From the NCBI GenBank assembly GCA_018830485.1, contig JAHJRQ010000025.1, positions 1-64,000 on the forward strand: a stretch of DNA of 64,000 bases. The letters run 5' to 3'. The notes under the pieces are model-generated. The model was not told where the DNA came from. It saw only the letters and a program-made list of their open reading frames with translations, and did not search any database. Position numbers and translations under genes: made by a program. Position 1 is the first letter of the stretch. Each line of letters starts with the position of its first letter. Below, one piece after another: positions 14,549-23,703 of this stretch. The DNA comes from Pseudomonadota bacterium (GTDB taxonomy: Bacteria; Desulfobacterota; Desulfobulbia; Desulfobulbales; Desulfurivibrionaceae).

Positions 14549-15411
14549 ATCGACTCGCTCTCGGCACTGTTCAATTTGGCTTGCCCTACGGTATCGCCAA
14601 TCAGGCTGGCCAAGTCACGCGAACGGAAGCGAAGGCCATGCTGCAACTGGCAGTAAACAATGGCATTGACACGCTTGATACAGCCATTGCATATGGCGAA
14701 AGCGAAACATGCCTGGGCGAGGTGGGAACGCAAGATTTCAAGTTAGTGACTAAACTTGCGTTGCCCGATGGGTGCGCCGATGTACGCGGGTGGGTTCAGG
14801 AGCAGGTTGCCGGATCGTTGACGCGGTTGGGTGTGAGAGCCGTGTATGGTCTGTTGCTGCACCGTTCTGAGCAGTTGCTCGGTTCAAATGGGAAAGCGTT
14901 CTATCAAGCCCTGCAAGAATTAAAAGACAGTGGGCAGGTGCAAAAAGTGGGCGTTTCCATCTATTCCCCAAGCGAACTGGAAGCGATCAGCAAACTGTTT
15001 TGTCTCGATCTGGTGCAAGCCCCGTTTAACCTTGTTGATCGGCGTCTGCACACAACTGGCTGGCTGCGGCGGTTGAAGAATGACGGTGTTGAAATTCATA
15101 CCCGTTCCGTCTTCCTGCAAGGCCTGTTGTTGATGCCGCAAGCTGCCATACCGAACAAGTTCGCGCAATGGGGTGAATTGTGGAAGAGATGGCACAAATG
15201 GCTTTCAGATTACGATGTATCTGCGGTCCAGGCTTGTCTGTCCTTCCCGCTAGCCTTCTCGGAGATCGACCGGGTTGTCGTAGGGGCAGATAGCGTGAAC
15301 CAGTTGGAGCAAATTATCGCTGCCGCGATCAGTGTTTCACCAGTTGATCTGCCGGATCTGCATTGTGAAGCGGAGAGCTTGATAAACCCGGCCTGTTGGT
15401 CCCATTTATGA
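14545..15411 (+). CDS. Aldo/keto reductase family protein
   Basis: A 288-residue TIM-barrel oxidoreductase. The N-terminus LALGTVQFGLPYGIANQAGQ and DTLDTAIAYGESE (catalytic Asp and Tyr) fit the aldo/keto reductase fold, and KLVTKLAL supplies the catalytic Lys. LLLHRSEQLL provides the usual active-site His. It would reduce or oxidise a carbonyl on a sugar intermediate with NADPH. Such genes often accompany SpsF-type cytidylyltransferases in nonulosonate loci, but the substrate is unknown. GTG 14545 overlaps the preceding frame, and its stop overlaps the next ATG (ATGA), indicating coupled translation. Confidence 0.78.
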   Translation: MNRLALGTVQFGLPYGIANQAGQVTRTEAKAMLQLAVNNGIDTLDTAIAYGESETCLGEVGTQDFKLVTKLALPDGCADVRGWVQEQVAGSLTRLGVRAVYGLLLHRSEQLLGSNGKAFYQALQELKDSGQVQKVGVSIYSPSELEAISKLFCLDLVQAPFNLVDRRLHTTGWLRRLKNDGVEIHTRSVFLQGLLLMPQAAIPNKFAQWGELWKRWHKWLSDYDVSAVQACLSFPLAFSEIDRVVVGADSVNQLEQIIAAAISVSPVDLPDLHCEAESLINPACWSHL

Positions 15412-17435
15412 AAGTCGTTGCGCTCGTTCAGGCCCGCATGGGCTCCACCCGCCTGCCAAACAAAGTAATGATGCCGATTGGCGGTGTCCCCATGCTTGAG
15501 TTGTTGCTTTCGCGCCTATCTCGAGCAAAAGAAGTGGCTCAAATCGTGGTTGCCACTTCGGTCGACGAGCGCAATCAACCGCTGGTTGAGCATGTTCGCA
15601 AGCTGGGTTACGCCTGCGAGCAAGGTAGCGAAAACGATGTTCTCGACCGTTTTGTGCAGGCAGCGCGGACTCACCAGGCAGATGCAGTGGTGCGCATCAC
15701 CGGCGACTGCCCGCTGGTTGATCCCGAACTGGTTGATGAATGCATTCGCCTTTTTAAGACTACAGGCGTGGATTACTTTAGCAACATCAATCCACCCACC
15801 TACCCGGACGGACTGGACATCGAAGTCTGCACCTTCAAGGCACTGGAACAAGCCAGCCAAGAAACCAGTAAACCCTTTGACCGCGAACATGTCACACCCT
15901 ACCTGCGCGAATCGGGGCGATTCAAGATTGCCTCAATGCAGCACGGCCAAGACCTCTCCGCCTTGCGTTGGACGGTGGATGAACCCGCCGACTTTGCTGT
16001 GATTGAGAAAGTTTTTCAGTACTTCCACCCGTGTACCGATTTTACCTGGGGCGATGTGCTTACCTTGCAACACCAGCAACCAGACATTTTTAGCATCAAC
16101 CAGAAGATTATCCGGAACGAAGGAGCCGAAATGGGCACCGGCCAGAAGCTCTGGAAGCGCGCAAAACAAGTTATCCCCGGCGGCAATATGCTGCTCTCCA
16201 AACGCGCCGAGATGTTCCTCCCCGACCAATGGCCGGCCTACTTCAATAGGGCTAGGGGCTGTAAAGTGTGGGATCTGGATGGCAATGAATACATCGATAT
16301 GTCCATCATGGGTATTGGCACCAATATTCTGGGCTATGGTCACCCGGAAGTGGATAATGCCGTGCGCGCTACCATCGACGCTGGCAATATGTCCACCCTT
16401 AATTGTCCGGAAGAAGTCTATCTGGCGGAGAAGCTGATTGACCTCCATCCCTGGGCGGACATGGCGCGCCTTGCCCGCACAGGCGGTGAGGCCAACGCCA
16501 TTGCGATCCGGATTGCTCGCGCCGCTTCGGGCAAGGATAAAGTGGCTATCTGTGGGTACCATGGTTGGCACGACTGGTATCTCTCCGCCAATCTGGGTGA
16601 AGAAAAAGGCCTTGATGGTCATTTGTTGCCGGGCCTGGAACCCAATGGCGTTCCCAGAAATCTGCGCGGCACGGTGTTTCCCTTCATTTACAACAACTTT
16701 GCCGAATTGGAAGCACTGGTCAACACCCACGACATTGGCGTGATCAAGATGGAAGTGGTACGTAACAAAGGCCCCGAGGACAACTTCCTGCACAAGGTCA
16801 GGAAGCTCGCGACAGACCGTAGCATCGTGTTGATCTTTGACGAATGCACCTCGGGCTTTCGCCAGACTTTTGGCGGTTTGCACAAGATGTACGGCGTGGA
16901 GCCGGACATGGCCATGTTCGGCAAGGCGCTGGGCAATGGCTACGGCATTACCGCCACCATAGGCAAGCGCGAAGTCATGGAGGCTGCGCAAACCACCTTC
17001 ATCAGCAGCACCTTCTGGACCGAGCGCATCGGCCCGACTGCTGCACTCAAAACCTTGGAGGTCATGGAGCGCGTGAAATCCTGGGACACCATCACCCGGA
17101 CCGGGCTGAGTATCCGCCAAGGTTGGCAGCAACTTGCCGACAAGCACGGTCTCACAATCGACCACTGGGGTTTGCCGGCGCTTACGGGTTTTTCTTTTCA
17201 AAGCCCCAATGCGCTGGCTTACAAAACGCTTATTACGCAAGAAATGCTGGCCAAAGGTTACTTGGCAGGGAACAGCGTGTATGTCTGCATTGAGCATACC
17301 CCGCAGATCGTGACGGGTTTCTTTGAGTCGCTTGATCCAATATTTGTGTTGATCAAAGAATGTGAAGAGGGCAGGGATGTGATGAGCCTGCTCAAAGGGC
17401 CGGTGTGTCATGGCGGGTTCAAACGGTTGAATTGA
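15408..17435 (+). CDS. CMP-sugar cytidylyltransferase fused to class III aminotransferase
   Basis: A 675-residue fusion. Residues 1-240 form an SpsF/NeuA-like cytidylyltransferase: VVALVQARMGSTRLPNKVM, RITGDCPLVDPE and PFDREHVTPYLR. Residues 245-675 form a class III PLP aminotransferase of the glutamate-1-semialdehyde aminomutase type, with RTGGEANAIAIRIAR, LIFDECTSGFR and Lys in MFGKALGNGYG. The first half probably activates a nonulosonic acid with CMP. The second may aminate or isomerise an amino sugar. Context (pseC, pseG, pseI) makes pseudaminate or a derivative the likely substrate, by inference only. ATG 15408 overlaps the preceding TGA. The track start at 15396 is four codons longer. 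Confidence 0.82.
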   Translation: MKVVALVQARMGSTRLPNKVMMPIGGVPMLELLLSRLSRAKEVAQIVVATSVDERNQPLVEHVRKLGYACEQGSENDVLDRFVQAARTHQADAVVRITGDCPLVDPELVDECIRLFKTTGVDYFSNINPPTYPDGLDIEVCTFKALEQASQETSKPFDREHVTPYLRESGRFKIASMQHGQDLSALRWTVDEPADFAVIEKVFQYFHPCTDFTWGDVLTLQHQQPDIFSINQKIIRNEGAEMGTGQKLWKRAKQVIPGGNMLLSKRAEMFLPDQWPAYFNRARGCKVWDLDGNEYIDMSIMGIGTNILGYGHPEVDNAVRATIDAGNMSTLNCPEEVYLAEKLIDLHPWADMARLARTGGEANAIAIRIARAASGKDKVAICGYHGWHDWYLSANLGEEKGLDGHLLPGLEPNGVPRNLRGTVFPFIYNNFAELEALVNTHDIGVIKMEVVRNKGPEDNFLHKVRKLATDRSIVLIFDECTSGFRQTFGGLHKMYGVEPDMAMFGKALGNGYGITATIGKREVMEAAQTTFISSTFWTERIGPTAALKTLEVMERVKSWDTITRTGLSIRQGWQQLADKHGLTIDHWGLPALTGFSFQSPNALAYKTLITQEMLAKGYLAGNSVYVCIEHTPQIVTGFFESLDPIFVLIKECEEGRDVMSLLKGPVCHGGFKRLN

Positions 17436-18118
17436 TGTCTCAATCCATACTCATTCTCGCCGCCCATCCCGATGACGAAGTTCTCGGCTGTGGCGGTACC
17501 ATCGCCAAACTGGCGGATGCAGGCGCAACCATTCATGTCGCTTTTTTGGCTGACGGTGTCTTTTCGCGAGCGGGGGATCAAAACAAACAGCAGGAAGAAT
17601 TGCATATCCGTCGCACCGCTGCCCAAAAAGCCTGCGACATCCTGGGCGTCAAGTCAGTGTCTTTCGGCGACTTCCCGGACAACCGTATGGATACCATTGC
17701 GTTGCTCGACATCATCAAGGCCGTGGAAGCACTGATTACCGCGCACCAACCTGAGACGATTTTCACTCACCATGTGGGTGATGTCAACATCGATCATCGC
17801 AGAGTGCATGAAGCCGTTGTCACTGCCTGTCGTCCGCAGCACGGCCACCCGGTGAAAATGCTGTTGTGCTTCGAGGTGCCGTCCAGCACTGAATGGCAAT
17901 TGCCTGGCAGCGCACCGGCGTTTGTACCCAACTGGTTTGTGGATATTTCTGCAACGCTCGATCGCAAGCTGTCTGCACTGGAGGCCTATACCGACGAGCT
18001 GCGTGCTTGGCCGCATCCGCGCTCAAGGCAAGGGGTCGAACATCTGGCGCATTGGCGTGGGGCAACGGTCGGTGTGGATGCAGCCGAGGCATTCATGTTA
18101 GGTCGGCACTTGGCATGA
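17435..18118 (+). CDS. PIG-L family N-deacetylase
   Basis: A 227-residue zinc hydrolase of the LmbE/PIG-L family. It has the metal motif AAHPDDEVLGCGG (about 9-21) and the second His site HHVGDVNIDHR. These enzymes remove N-acetyl groups from GlcNAc-type sugars. Next to pseG and a formyltransferase, it may deacetylate an amino sugar so that the freed amine can be formylated, which is an inference. ATG 17435 shares its A with the TGA of the fusion gene, and its end overlaps pseG by four bases. No signal peptide, so cytoplasmic. Confidence 0.85.
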   Translation: MSQSILILAAHPDDEVLGCGGTIAKLADAGATIHVAFLADGVFSRAGDQNKQQEELHIRRTAAQKACDILGVKSVSFGDFPDNRMDTIALLDIIKAVEALITAHQPETIFTHHVGDVNIDHRRVHEAVVTACRPQHGHPVKMLLCFEVPSSTEWQLPGSAPAFVPNWFVDISATLDRKLSALEAYTDELRAWPHPRSRQGVEHLAHWRGATVGVDAAEAFMLGRHLA

Positions 18119-19200
18119 AGGTCATCTTCCGCGTTGATGCTTCCGTTCGCATGGGCACCGGCCACCTCCTGCGCTGCCTGACTCTGGCAGAATCGCTGCA
18201 AGAACGCGGAGTGCAGGTACGCTTTATCTGTCGTGAACATTCCGGCAACCTCATCGCCCTGCTGCGACAGAAGGCCATACCGGTAACGACACTGCCTGCG
18301 CCAGGGATGAACGACATGGTGTCCGCCGAAGACTACGCTGTCTGGTTGGGCATGACGCAGGCCGAAGATGCCGAGCAGACCATTGAGGCACTCAATGGAG
18401 AGAAACCAGAATGGTTAGTGGTGGATCATTACGGGCTTGATGCTGAATGGGAACAGCGGATGCGTCCGTATGTCAGCAAGTTGATGGTGATTGACGATTT
18501 GGCCAATCGTTTTCATGACTGCGATATATTGTTGGATCAAAACTATTCTTCAGAAGGCGAGCGCCGTTATGCAGAGTTGGTCCCTGAAACTTGTAAGCTG
18601 CTGGTTGGGCCCCTTTATGCACTGCTACGACCCGAATATGCCATGTACCGTAAAATCCTGCGTGGCCGTGATGGGCGGGTTAAAAAGGTACTAGTGTTTT
18701 TCGGTGGTTCTGATCCGCATAATATGACGGGAAAAGCGATTGATGCACTATCTCATCCCACGCTGAAACATCTGGGCGTCGATGTTGTGGTGGGTGCTAA
18801 TAACCCACATCGCAAGACCATCGAACAGCAGATATTGCACAGACCGCTCACTACTTTGTACAATACTCGTTCGCATCTGGCAGACCTAATGTCTCAGGCT
18901 GATTTTGCCATTGGTGCCGGTGGTGTGACGACTTTGGAACGAATGTGTTTGGGCCTGCCGACAGTGGTAGTGAGTATTGCCGAGAACCAAATACATTCAT
19001 GTATTGCTTTGCATAGCACCCACTATATTGATTATCTTGGTTGTCAAGATAAAGTAGACGTCTTTAGTTTAGCTAATAAAGTGTTCCATATGATCGATAA
19101 CCCCTGTCAATTGATAGAGATGTCTTTGGCAGGACAAGCTTTGGTGGATGGATATGGAGCCGATATTGTCAATGGAGTTTTAGTAGGATACAGAGAATGA
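18115..19200 (+). CDS. pseG: PseG, UDP-sugar hydrolase of pseudaminic acid pathway
   Basis: A 361-residue GT-B-like hydrolase that removes UDP from UDP-2,4-diacetamido-2,4,6-trideoxy-L-altropyranose. MKVIFRVDASVRMGTGHLLRCLTLAE is the characteristic PseG start with the catalytic His in GTGH. VVDHYGLDAEWE, VIDDLANRFHDCDILLDQN and FGGSDPHNMT are also typical of the family. The C-terminal third (AIGAGGVTTLERMCLGLP) is the nucleotide-binding half. ATG 18115 overlaps the deacetylase stop as ATGA, and the track start at 17893 is far too early. Its end overlaps the methyltransferase start by four bases. Confidence 0.9.
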   Translation: MKVIFRVDASVRMGTGHLLRCLTLAESLQERGVQVRFICREHSGNLIALLRQKAIPVTTLPAPGMNDMVSAEDYAVWLGMTQAEDAEQTIEALNGEKPEWLVVDHYGLDAEWEQRMRPYVSKLMVIDDLANRFHDCDILLDQNYSSEGERRYAELVPETCKLLVGPLYALLRPEYAMYRKILRGRDGRVKKVLVFFGGSDPHNMTGKAIDALSHPTLKHLGVDVVVGANNPHRKTIEQQILHRPLTTLYNTRSHLADLMSQADFAIGAGGVTTLERMCLGLPTVVVSIAENQIHSCIALHSTHYIDYLGCQDKVDVFSLANKVFHMIDNPCQLIEMSLAGQALVDGYGADIVNGVLVGYRE

Positions 19201-19985
19201 AAAAAGATAAAATACTTGAATTTTGGAATAGTAGAGCAAGCCTAAGTTCATTGGCTGGAACAAATGATATTGGATTGAAACAGCTTGAGATTAAGACGTT
19301 ATCTCACTATGTAAGCGATGGACAAAGGATCCTGGATTTGGGTTGCGGCAGTGGGACAACAGCCTTTTTTCTTGCTGAAAATAAATCTGTTGAAATCACA
19401 GGTATGGATTATTCGCCAGAAATGGTGAAAGAAGCCATACAGGAACGCGACCGAAGAGGTATTTTGCCTTCTAAACTTAACTTTGCGATTCAGGATATAC
19501 GTAATATTGATAAACTGTTATCGAAACAAACCGTCCCATTCGATATTGTAATAACTGAGCGTGTCTTAATAAATTTGGAAACATGGGAAGAGCAGAAGAA
19601 CGCAATTCGTGAAATTATTAAACTCTTGCGTCCTGGCGGCCTTTATCTCATGTGTGAGAATTTGCGTGATGGATTGGATAATTTGAACGAAATGAGAATT
19701 AGCGTTGGTTTGCAGGCAATTGCTAGCCCTTGGCATAACCGCTATTTGGAGCAGAGTGATATTCTTGAGATTGATTTTGCGGAATTGATTGAATACCGTG
19801 ATTTCACTTCTGTATACTATTTATTCAGTCGGATTATCAATGCATGGTTGGCAAAAGAACAGAATGAAGAGCCAAAGTATGATGCGCCAATTAATAGACT
19901 CGCGTTAGAGTTGAGTAAATTTCCACAATTTGAGGCATTGAATCTAGGGCAGACTAGGCTCTGGGTCTTCCGTCGTCCAGAATAA
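19197..19985 (+). CDS. Class I SAM-dependent methyltransferase
   Basis: A 262-residue methyltransferase with motif I ILDLGCGSGTTAFFLAE (about 43-59) and the acidic loop GMDYSPEMVKEA. Post-I and C-terminal segments are LRPGGLYLMCENLRDG. It would methylate a sugar or sugar nucleotide, and its position between pseG and the formyltransferase/pseI pair suggests a nonulosonate precursor. The gene is visibly more A+T-rich than pseG and pseI around it, a sign of separate origin. It overlaps pseG by four bases. A MITE-like element follows 32 bp after its stop. Confidence 0.78.
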   Translation: MKKDKILEFWNSRASLSSLAGTNDIGLKQLEIKTLSHYVSDGQRILDLGCGSGTTAFFLAENKSVEITGMDYSPEMVKEAIQERDRRGILPSKLNFAIQDIRNIDKLLSKQTVPFDIVITERVLINLETWEEQKNAIREIIKLLRPGGLYLMCENLRDGLDNLNEMRISVGLQAIASPWHNRYLEQSDILEIDFAELIEYRDFTSVYYLFSRIINAWLAKEQNEEPKYDAPINRLALELSKFPQFEALNLGQTRLWVFRRPE

Positions 19986-20017
19986 ATTTCGTTTGTCATT
20001 GTTCAAGCAGAAAAAGA

Positions 20018-20187
20018 GGTTCTTCGACGCTTCATGTGGATTTGAGCAAATCCTAATGGGGGTATCGATTCAGGGCCGCATCAGGTAGCGGGTGTGGATT
20101 CATTACTCTGCACACGGGAAACAGAAAAAAGGGCAGTTCAGAGTTACTGCTCAAAATAGTCATTTTCACACCAAACGTCGAGGAACC
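20018..20187. mobile_element. 170-bp MITE-like element with ISL3-type terminal repeats
   Basis: GGTTCTTCGACGCTTCATGTGGA at the left and the inverted GGTTCCTCGACGTTTGGTGTGAA at the right (20165-20187 on the other strand) are imperfect terminal repeats of about 23 bp. GGTTC(T/C)TCG...TGTG ends recall ISL3-family elements. Flanking AAAAAGA and AAAAATGA may be a decayed 8-bp target duplication. No coding capacity is seen inside. It lies in the longest intergenic gap of the pseudaminate operon. Confidence 0.55.
20180..20184 (+). promoter_or_regulatory. Ribosome binding site lying within the MITE end
   Basis: GAGGA, seven bases before ATG 20192, is the only good Shine-Dalgarno for the formyltransferase gene and is part of the right terminal repeat (CGTCGAGGAACC) of the 170-bp element. 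Confidence 0.5.
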
Positions 20188-20191
20188 AAAA

Positions 20192-20935
20192 ATGATCACT
20201 TCGTTCGATTCATCAAAAGCTTCTCGTTCAGATGGTAATCGCAACTGTGTATTGGTCACTAGCAGGCCTTGGAACAGCAAGATGCCCGATACGCTGGGTG
20301 CCCGGACCGGATGTGATTTTGTTCTGATTTCTGAGCCAGCGGAACTAACGACTCAGAAATTGACTTCCATTAATCCCAGATTCGTATTTTTCCCACACTG
20401 GTCGCATCGCATTGACTCAAGTATTTATGAACAGTTTGAGTGTGTGATTTTTCATATGACAGATTTGCCTTTTGGCCGGGGTGGTAGCCCGCTGCAGAAT
20501 CTGATTGCCCGTGGCATCTTTGAAACAAAGATCACCGCACTTCGTTGCGTTGAGGAAATGGATGCGGGCCCAATTTATTTGAAGAAACCCTTCAGTCTGT
20601 ACGGTTCGGCAGAAGAGATTTTTATGCGAGCATCCAATGTTATTGAGGACATGATTGTAGAGATACTTGAAAAATTGCCCGAGCCGATACCTCAAGATGG
20701 AGTGCCAACAATCTTTAAGCGTCGCAAACCAGAAGAAAGTGCTCTGGTTGCTGCTCAATCACTGGAACAGGCGTTTGACCTGATTCGAATGCTGGATGCT
20801 GAGGGTTATCCCAACGCCTTTTTAAATGTAGGCCCTTTTAAGATAGAATTTACACGCGCGTCGATGAAAACTGGTCATGTGGTAGCGGATGTCCGGATCA
20901 GTCTTACCGAAAATGTTAACGAAAGAGGCAAGTAA
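20192..20935 (+). CDS. Formyltransferase-family enzyme (sugar N-formyltransferase)
   Basis: A 247-residue protein of the methionyl-tRNA/UDP-sugar formyltransferase fold. The core is CVIFHMTDLPFGRGGSPLQNLI (about 83-104), with the His of the catalytic triad in FHMTD, followed by TALRCVEEMDAGPIYLKK where the catalytic Asp is MDAG. It should transfer a formyl group from N10-formyl-THF to a sugar amine. Located directly before pseI, it is a good candidate for N-formylating a pseudaminate precursor where PseH would normally acetylate. The first 40 residues align poorly with the family and start right at a MITE end, so the original 5' end may have been replaced. Confidence 0.8.
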   Translation: MITSFDSSKASRSDGNRNCVLVTSRPWNSKMPDTLGARTGCDFVLISEPAELTTQKLTSINPRFVFFPHWSHRIDSSIYEQFECVIFHMTDLPFGRGGSPLQNLIARGIFETKITALRCVEEMDAGPIYLKKPFSLYGSAEEIFMRASNVIEDMIVEILEKLPEPIPQDGVPTIFKRRKPEESALVAAQSLEQAFDLIRMLDAEGYPNAFLNVGPFKIEFTRASMKTGHVVADVRISLTENVNERGK

Positions 20936-21981
20936 TGATCAAGATAGGAGAGCGAGAGATTGGGCTAAAACACGCTCCTTTCGTTATCGCTGAAATGTCC
21001 GGCAACCACAACCAATCGCTCGAACGGGCATTGGAAATTGTTGAGGCCGCAGTCAAAACAGGTGCACATGCGTTGAAAATTCAGACCTACACGCCTGATA
21101 CCATGACGCTTGATCTGGATGAGCGGGAATTTCATATCAGCGACCCTAACAGCCTGTGGGCGGGGACTTCGCTCTATAAGCTTTACGGCGAAGCCTACAC
21201 CCCATGGGAATGGCACAAGCCGATTTTTGATAGAGCACGGGAACTGGGAATAATCGTTTTTAGCACACCTTTCGATGATATGGCAGTGGACTTTCTTGAG
21301 AAATTGGATGTGCCTTGCTACAAGATAGCGTCGTTTGAAAATACAGATCTGCCGTTGATTCGTCGCGTGGCTGCAACGGGTAAACCGCTGATTATCTCCA
21401 CCGGAATGGCCACCGTGGCGGAATTGGACGAAACCGTTCGCGTTGCGCGTGCGGCGGGCTGCAAAGATTTGATTCTGCTCAAGTGCACCAGTACTTATCC
21501 TGCCACGGCAGAGAAAACCAACATTCTGACCATCCCGCATCTGCGCGAACTGTTTGGCTGCGAAATTGGCCTGTCGGATCACACCATGGGTGTGGGCGTG
21601 TCGGTGGCCAGCGTGGCCCTTGGTGCTACGGTCATCGAGAAACACTTCACTCTTAATCGCGCCGATGGAGGCGTGGACAGTGCTTTCTCCATGGAGCCTG
21701 CCGAGATGGCACAGCTAGTGATCGAGACTGAACGAGCCTGGCAGGCACTGGGGCAGGTCAGTTATGGTCCTACCGAAGCCGAGAGAAAATCCATAGTGTT
21801 TCGCCGCTCACTGTATATTGTGAAAGATTTGAAAGCCGGTGATGTACTGACGAAGGAGAGTGTTCGCGCGATCCGACCGGGCCTGGGGTTACCAACGAAA
21901 TATCTTGATGTGGTGTTGGGAAGAACTGTGAATCAGGATGTGGAAAAGGGGACCCCCATGAAATGGGAGCTTCTGGGGTGA
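20935..21981 (+). CDS. pseI: Pseudaminic acid synthase PseI
   Basis: A 348-residue NeuB-family synthase that condenses PEP with 2,4-diacetamido-2,4,6-trideoxy-L-altrose (or an N-acyl variant). FVIAEMSGNHNQSLERA (PseI has M-S-G-N-H where sialate synthases have I-G-x-N-H) points to PseI rather than NeuB or LegI. DALKIQTYTPDTMT-type loops, CTSTYPA and IGLSDHTMG follow. Residues 285-348 are the C-terminal antifreeze-like SAF domain (RRSLYIVKDLKAGDVLTKESVRAIRPG). ATG 20935 overlaps the formyltransferase stop as TAATG. The next cytidylyltransferase starts 25 bp downstream. Confidence 0.9.
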   Translation: MIKIGEREIGLKHAPFVIAEMSGNHNQSLERALEIVEAAVKTGAHALKIQTYTPDTMTLDLDEREFHISDPNSLWAGTSLYKLYGEAYTPWEWHKPIFDRARELGIIVFSTPFDDMAVDFLEKLDVPCYKIASFENTDLPLIRRVAATGKPLIISTGMATVAELDETVRVARAAGCKDLILLKCTSTYPATAEKTNILTIPHLRELFGCEIGLSDHTMGVGVSVASVALGATVIEKHFTLNRADGGVDSAFSMEPAEMAQLVIETERAWQALGQVSYGPTEAERKSIVFRRSLYIVKDLKAGDVLTKESVRAIRPGLGLPTKYLDVVLGRTVNQDVEKGTPMKWELLG

Positions 21982-22006
21982 AAATGAAAAAAACAGAGAT
22001 TGTGCA

Positions 22007-22741
22007 ATGAAAATATGTGCTGTCATAGAGGCACGAATGACATCTTCGCGGTTGCCTGGGAAAGTGTTGATGGAGGCACTCGGGCAACCTTTATTGCATC
22101 ATCTGGTTTCCCGATTGCGGGTTGTGCCATCCTTGGACGGGATAGTTCTGGCAACGACCGTCAATGCCACGGATGATGCCTTGGATTCTTTTGCCAAGCG
22201 GGAAAGAATAGCCTGTTTTCGTGGAAGCGAGGATGATGTCATGGCGCGGGTCATCGGTGCGGCGGAGTCTGTGCAGGCCGATGTTGTTGTGGAAATAACC
22301 GGTGACTGCCCCATCATCGACCCGCAGATTGTTGAACAGACAATTCGGATGTATCGTGCTCATGATGCGGACTATGTGGGAAATGCCCAGATACGGAGCT
22401 ATCCGGACGGCATGGACACCCAGGTGTTTAGCCTGGAGACCCTCAAGCGCTCGGCATCCATGACCAGTGCGCCGCTTGACCGCGAGCACGTTACATTGCA
22501 TATTCGTAATCATCCGGAGTTGTTCTCCCACGTGCATCTGGTGGCCCCGCCAGAGATGCATTGGCCTGAGTTGGGATTGACTCTTGATGAACCGGAGGAT
22601 TACGAACTGCTCAAACGAATCATAGAACATTTCGGCGAGGATAATTCCCTTTTTGGTTGTCTTGACGCGGTACGGTTGTTGCGCGCTAATCCGGACTGGG
22701 TCGCTATTAATAAGGCAATCCAACGCAAGGGCGACACATGA
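22007..22741 (+). CDS. SpsF-like cytidylyltransferase family protein
   Basis: A 244-residue protein starting CAVIEARMTSSRLPGKVLM, with VVEITGDCPIIDPQ and PLDREHVTLHIRNHPE. It is related to the N-terminal half of the 15408 fusion but has no aminotransferase domain. The family is annotated SpsF or CMP-nonulosonate synthetase, and in practice it loads CMP onto ulosonic acids. It immediately follows pseI, so it could be the actual PseF here. Which of the two (or both) serves pseudaminate cannot be decided from sequence. GTGA-type overlap with the next oxidoreductase. Confidence 0.8.
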   Translation: MKICAVIEARMTSSRLPGKVLMEALGQPLLHHLVSRLRVVPSLDGIVLATTVNATDDALDSFAKRERIACFRGSEDDVMARVIGAAESVQADVVVEITGDCPIIDPQIVEQTIRMYRAHDADYVGNAQIRSYPDGMDTQVFSLETLKRSASMTSAPLDREHVTLHIRNHPELFSHVHLVAPPEMHWPELGLTLDEPEDYELLKRIIEHFGEDNSLFGCLDAVRLLRANPDWVAINKAIQRKGDT

Positions 22742-23703
22742 GTGTTGGTGTCTTGCTTGTGGGGCTTGGGCAGATCGGTTTGGGCTACGATTTGGGTCTT
22801 GATCGCGAAGCACATGTCTACACCCATGCCAATGCTTTTAGCCAACATCCGTATTTCCATCTGATGGCTGCCGTGGATCAAGAGGAGCAACGGCGACAGA
22901 TTTTTGCGCAAACGTATCACTGTCCGGCCTATGCAGATGTAGAAAGTGCTCTCCGTCATCATCAGCCGGAACTGCTCGTGATTGCCGTTCCGACCGGACT
23001 CCATAATGAGGTCCTGCAACGAGTGTTTCGGACGCATCTCCCCAAGGCAGTCCTGTGCGAAAAGCCGCTTTCCTACGATTTAAATGAAGCCCGGGAAATG
23101 GTGCAGGCTTGCGCGGCCAAGGGCGTCGGCCTGTATGTGAACTACATGCGTCGTTCAGACCCCGGCGTCATAGAGGTCAAGCGGCGGCTCGATAAGGATA
23201 ACGCGGGGAATCCGGTTAAAGGGGTAGTGTGGTACTCTAAAGGCTTTTTGAACAACGGGTCTCACTTCTTTAATCTTCTGGAATATTGGCTCGGTCCGAT
23301 GCTCCACTCACAGGTGTTGCACTGTGATCGGCGCTTGGGCGAGAGTGATATCGAATTGGATGTGCAGGTTACTTTCGAACGTGGGAATATAGTGTTTCTT
23401 TCTGCCTGGGAGGAGGCTTTTTCCCACTATACGATTGAATTACTCTCGCCTTGCGGCCGCCTGCGTTATGACCGGGGAGGGGAATTGATCCAATGGCAGT
23501 CAACCCGACCCGACCCGCACTTCCCTGGCTATACCGTGCTTGCCGATACGCCGGAAACCATCGATTCCGGAATGGATTGTTATCAACTGCATGTGGCCGA
23601 ACAATTGGCCGCCGGTTTTCAAGGGAGAAGCTGCAGCTTGTGCCCAGGAGCTCAAGCGCTGGCTACCCTGGAGTCCATGCAAACAATTATTGGGGAACTA
23701 TGA
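22738..23703 (+). CDS. Gfo/Idh/MocA family oxidoreductase
   Basis: A 321-residue NAD(P)-dependent sugar dehydrogenase-like protein. The Rossmann motif is degenerate: VGVLLVGLGQIGLGYD. The EKP motif is intact as VLCEKPLSYDLNEA, which holds the catalytic Lys. YVNYMRRSDPG follows in the place of the second domain entry. Substrate unknown; adjacent to a DegT aminotransferase, it may oxidise a hydroxyl of a nucleotide-sugar to a ketone that the aminotransferase then aminates. It overlaps both neighbours by four bases. Confidence 0.8.
   Translation: MSVGVLLVGLGQIGLGYDLGLDREAHVYTHANAFSQHPYFHLMAAVDQEEQRRQIFAQTYHCPAYADVESALRHHQPELLVIAVPTGLHNEVLQRVFRTHLPKAVLCEKPLSYDLNEAREMVQACAAKGVGLYVNYMRRSDPGVIEVKRRLDKDNAGNPVKGVVWYSKGFLNNGSHFFNLLEYWLGPMLHSQVLHCDRRLGESDIELDVQVTFERGNIVFLSAWEEAFSHYTIELLSPCGRLRYDRGGELIQWQSTRPDPHFPGYTVLADTPETIDSGMDCYQLHVAEQLAAGFQGRSCSLCPGAQALATLESMQTIIGEL

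Noticed and set aside
15933-17411. A 492-codon minus-strand ORF
   Set aside because: It lies entirely opposite the cytidylyltransferase-aminotransferase fusion, has no family motif, and arises from strong third-position bias on the coding strand.
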